NCBI GenBank assembly: GCA_015490215.1
Contig: WFYH01000149.1
Coordinates: 1 to 7,791, forward strand
DNA length: 7,791 bases
Origin: Aquificaceae bacterium
GTDB lineage: Bacteria > Aquificota > Aquificia > Aquificales > Aquificaceae
Direction of reading: 5' to 3'
In this document: piece by piece, positions 5,694 to 7,791 of the stretch
Position numbering within the stretch: the stretch's first letter is position 1
Layout of the letters: each line of letters starts with the position of its first letter
Translations under genes and position numbers: made by a program
Notes under the pieces: generated by a model
Told to the model about the DNA's origin: nothing
The model's database searches: none
Seen by the model: only the letters and a program-made list of their open reading frames with translations

Positions 5694-5966
5694 ATGTGTC
5701 TTGCTATACCTTCAAAGGTTGAAAAGATCAACGAAGACGGAACCGCCACGGTGGACACCCTCGGGGTAAAGAGGATAGTGTCCCTTGAACTCCTTCAGGA
5801 GGAAATAAAAGAGGGTGATTACGTGCTCGTCCATGTAGGTTTTGCTATACAGAAGCTTGACGAAGAAGAGGCGCTAAAGAGCTTAGAACTCTTTGAGGAG
5901 ATCCTCTCGGAAATGGAAGAGGGAGAGGCATACCTTGAGGAATACTCAGAAAGGTCTAAGGGATAG
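5694..5966 (+). CDS. hypC: Hydrogenase maturation chaperone HypC
   Basis: HypC is a small chaperone that, with HypD, carries the iron atom during assembly of the Fe(CN)2CO group and passes it to the large-subunit precursor of [NiFe] hydrogenase. The 90-residue protein starts MCLAIPSKVEKI, the family hallmark, in which Cys2 becomes the exposed N-terminal cysteine and is essential. The VDTLGV strand and YVLVHVGFAIQKLDEEEA (His47) are also typical. ATG 5694 is chosen over the in-frame ATG 5670 because the family requires Met-Cys, and GGAGAGGT (5683-5690) stands just before it. Length is at the upper end of the usual 70-90 residues; the acidic C-terminal tail (SEMEEGEAYLEEYSERSKG) is coded partly over the hypD start. 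It is the first gene of the hypC-hypD group. Confidence 0.95.
   Translation: MCLAIPSKVEKINEDGTATVDTLGVKRIVSLELLQEEIKEGDYVLVHVGFAIQKLDEEEALKSLELFEEILSEMEEGEAYLEEYSERSKG
5921..5928 (+). promoter_or_regulatory. Ribosome binding site that decides the hypD TTG start
   Basis: GGGAGAGG is followed by six bases and TTG at 5935. No ATG or GTG is available in this frame near the conserved beginning of HypD. The site lies within hypC. Confidence 0.65.
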
Positions 5967-7080
5967 ATACAGGGATCCTTCCAAGGTTTCTGCCCTTGTG
6001 GACCTTATAAGGAGAGAAGCACAGGGCTTGGATCTTCCCCTTCACATAATGGAGTTTTGTGGAGGGCATACCCACGCCATTATGAAACACGGGATAGACA
6101 GGCTTCTTGAAGGTGTGGTCAGGTTCGTTCACGGTCCGGGGTGTCCCGTCTGCGTAATGCCCATGGGGAGGATAGACCTCGCCCTTGAGCTTGCAAAAAG
6201 GAAAGAGGTTATCCTTTGCACTTACGGAGATCTTTTAAGGGTCCCCGGATCGGGCGGAAAAAACCTCCTTTCCCTGAGAGCGGAGGGGGCGGACGTCAGG
6301 ATGGTTTACTCGTGTCTTGATGCTCTCAAAATAGCAAAAGAAAACCCTCACAAACAAGTCATCTTCTTCGCCATAGGCTTTGAGACCACCACACCCCAGA
6401 CGGCGGTTCTTATAAAGAAGGCTTTTCAGGAAGGCGTAGAAAATCTGTCGGTTGTAAGCAATCATGTCATAACGCCGGCAGCCATACAGCACATCCTGAA
6501 TGCGGAAGAGCTCCGAGAAATAGGAAAGGTAAGGATAGACGCCTTTATAGGTCCGGGACACGTGAGTGTGATAATAGGGATTAAACCCTACACATACTTT
6601 GCGGAGGAGTTCCTTAAGCCTGTTGTGATCTCCGGCTTTGAACCCGTGGATATACTCCAGTCAGTTTTGATGATAGTCCACCAGATAAAGGAAAGGAGGG
6701 CGGAGGTTGAAAACCAATACAGGAGGTTTGTTACCTACGAGGGTAACATCAAAGCCCAAAAGCTTGTAGCTGAGGTCTTTGAGCTTAGAAAGGAATTTGA
6801 ATGGCGTGGTCTTGGAATAATACCCTACAGCTCCCTGAAGATAAACTCAAGGTATGAAGCCCTTGATGCGGAAAAAAGGTTTGAGGTAGAACTTCCCGAA
6901 CCCAGAGAACACCCTGCTTGCATATGCGGGAAGGTTATAAGGGGCGTAGCCCTGCCCACAGACTGCAGGCTCTTTGCAAAGGTTTGCACACCTTCAAATC
7001 CCATAGGCTCATGTATGGTTTCCTCCGAGGGTGCCTGCGCTGCCTACTATAAATACGGAAGGCATTTGATCACCGCCTGA
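5935..7080 (+). CDS. hypD: Hydrogenase maturation iron-sulfur protein HypD
   Basis: HypD is the scaffold on which, with HypC and cyanide from HypE/HypF, the Fe(CN)2CO moiety of [NiFe] hydrogenase is assembled in the cytosol. From TTG 5935 it has 381 residues, the normal length. It contains MEFCGGHTHAI (Cys42), GPGCPVC (Cys70 and Cys73, the redox/iron-binding pair), FAIGFETTTP, and a cysteine-rich C-terminus with Cys329, 331, 344, 351, 360 and 368, which holds the [4Fe-4S] ligands. The start overlaps hypC by 32 bases, so translation is likely coupled. A further in-frame TTG at 5893 would add 14 Arg/Lys-rich residues unlike the family and is not preferred. Partners hypA, hypB, hypE and hypF and the hydrogenase itself are outside the window. 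Confidence 0.96.
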   Translation: MRNTQKGLRDRYRDPSKVSALVDLIRREAQGLDLPLHIMEFCGGHTHAIMKHGIDRLLEGVVRFVHGPGCPVCVMPMGRIDLALELAKRKEVILCTYGDLLRVPGSGGKNLLSLRAEGADVRMVYSCLDALKIAKENPHKQVIFFAIGFETTTPQTAVLIKKAFQEGVENLSVVSNHVITPAAIQHILNAEELREIGKVRIDAFIGPGHVSVIIGIKPYTYFAEEFLKPVVISGFEPVDILQSVLMIVHQIKERRAEVENQYRRFVTYEGNIKAQKLVAEVFELRKEFEWRGLGIIPYSSLKINSRYEALDAEKRFEVELPEPREHPACICGKVIRGVALPTDCRLFAKVCTPSNPIGSCMVSSEGACAAYYKYGRHLITA

Positions 7081-7127
7081 CCTTCCTCACCCTTTTGCCT
7101 TCAGTAAAGCCCAAATTTCCATAGGTT

Positions 7128-7791
7128 ATGAGAAAACCCAACAGACTTATAAAGGAAAAGAGTCCCTATCTTCGTCAGCATGCCTATAACCCCGTGGACT
7201 GGTTTCCGTGGTGCGAGGAAGCCTTTGAAAAGGCAAAGAGAGAGGACAAACCTATCTTCCTCTCCATAGGCTACTCCACCTGCCATTGGTGCCACGTTAT
7301 GGAACGTGAGAGCTTTGAGGATGAAGAGATAGCCAAGATACTGAACGAAAACTTTGTATCCATCAAGGTGGACAGGGAAGAGAGACCGGACATAGACGCG
7401 GTATATATGAGCGTCTGCCAGATGATGACGGGGTCAGGCGGGTGGCCCCTTACGGTGATAATGACGCCCGATAAAAAGCCCTTCTTTGTAGGAACCTACT
7501 TTCCCAAAGAGAGCCTTTACGGAAGGCCGGGGCTAAAAGACATACTTCTCAGGATAGCCTACCTTTGGAAAAACCAAAGGGAAAAGTTGTTGCAGGCAGG
7601 CGAGGAGGTTTACAAAGCTCTCTCTGCAGAAGCAAGAGAGTCCTACGCGGATGCCCTTCCCGATGAGTCTGCAATCCACAGAGCCTTTGCTGAACTTTAC
7701 CAGAACTACGATGAGATTTACGGAGGTTTCGGAAACGCACCCAAGTTTCCTATTCCCCACAACATAATGTTCCTGCTCAGATACTACAGAA
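7128..7791 (+). CDS. DUF255 thioredoxin-fold protein, YyaL/SSP411 family (N-terminal 221 codons)
   Basis: The protein runs off the right edge; family members usually have 600-700 residues, so about a third is present. It begins [28 protein letters not shown], the family signature, followed by [17 protein letters not shown] with a CxxC pair (Cys52 and Cys55) and the conserved [10 protein letters not shown] and [24 protein letters not shown] segments of a thioredoxin fold. The beginning of the second, helical glycosidase-like region ([15 protein letters not shown]) is reached near the edge. Its true reaction is unknown in bacteria; a redox or sugar-related role is only suggested by the folds. 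ATG 7128 lies 47 bases after hypD with only a weak AGGTT before it. Read-through from the hypC promoter is likely as no terminator or clear promoter is visible in the gap. Confidence 0.94.
   Translation, partial: MRKPNRLIKEKSPYLRQHAYNPVDWFPWCEEAFEKAKREDKPIFLSIGYSTCHWCHVMERESFEDEEIAKILNENFVSIKVDREERPDIDAVYMSVCQMMTGSGGWPLTVIMTPDKKPFFVGTYFPKESLYGRPGLKDILLRIAYLWKNQREKLLQAGEEVYKALSAEARESYADALPDESAIHRAFAELYQNYDEIYGGFGNAPKFPIPHNIMFLLRYYR

Noticed and set aside
5893..5934. TTG 5893 as the hypD start
   Set aside because: It adds a basic, family-unlike segment translated from the hypC frame-shifted region; TTG 5935 has a well-spaced ribosome site.
6235..6561. Minus-strand open frame inside hypD
   Set aside because: It lies wholly within hypD, whose conserved motifs explain the sequence.
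7101..7760. Minus-strand open frames over the right end
   Set aside because: They are antisense to the DUF255 gene, whose signature residues are unmistakable.

Overview
The window looks like a piece of chromosome from a thermophilic, hydrogen-using bacterium, most likely of the Aquificales (Aquifex/Hydrogenobacter type). This is inferred from the Lys/Glu-rich proteins, purine-rich coding strands, several starts without a clear ribosome site, the [NiFe]-hydrogenase maturation genes, and the style of the small coiled-coil membrane protein. No RNA gene, insertion sequence, integrase or CRISPR array was seen. No gene-free stretch exceeds about 160 bases.

Left part (1-3459): the leftward start of homoserine dehydrogenase (hom) is cut by the window edge and has a TATAAT box so close to its GTG that the mRNA may be leaderless. 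Running rightward is a two-gene unit: a 170-residue protein with an N-terminal signal/membrane segment, heptad repeats and a second membrane segment, then an 849-residue secreted protein made of an FG-GAP/PQQ-like beta-propeller, a charged helical linker and a C-terminal caspase-like (peptidase C14) domain with His693, Cys745 and an EF-hand loop. Just upstream of this unit, at 308-352, lies a degenerate copy of the extreme 3' end of the caspase gene, interrupted by a TAG. It implies that a second, related caspase gene once stood there.

Middle part (3462-5535, minus strand): a TetR-family regulator overlaps by 23 bases a protein of the 2-hydroxyacyl-CoA dehydratase D-component-like family (HgdB/DUF2229 type). 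The regulator's start codon lies at the centre of a long near-perfect palindrome, which is probably its own operator. The dehydratase-like protein converges on the caspase gene with only 2 bases between the stop codons.

Right part (5536-7791, plus strand): a divergent control region of about 160 bases with several inverted repeats and a good sigma-70-like promoter leads into hypC, hypD (overlapping, TTG start) and the first 221 codons of a DUF255/thioredoxin-fold protein of the YyaL/SSP411 family. HypC and HypD act together to build the Fe(CN)2CO centre of [NiFe] hydrogenases.

The most unusual content is the envelope-targeted coiled-coil plus propeller-caspase module with its upstream relic, followed by the self-overlapping operator of the TetR/dehydratase pair.
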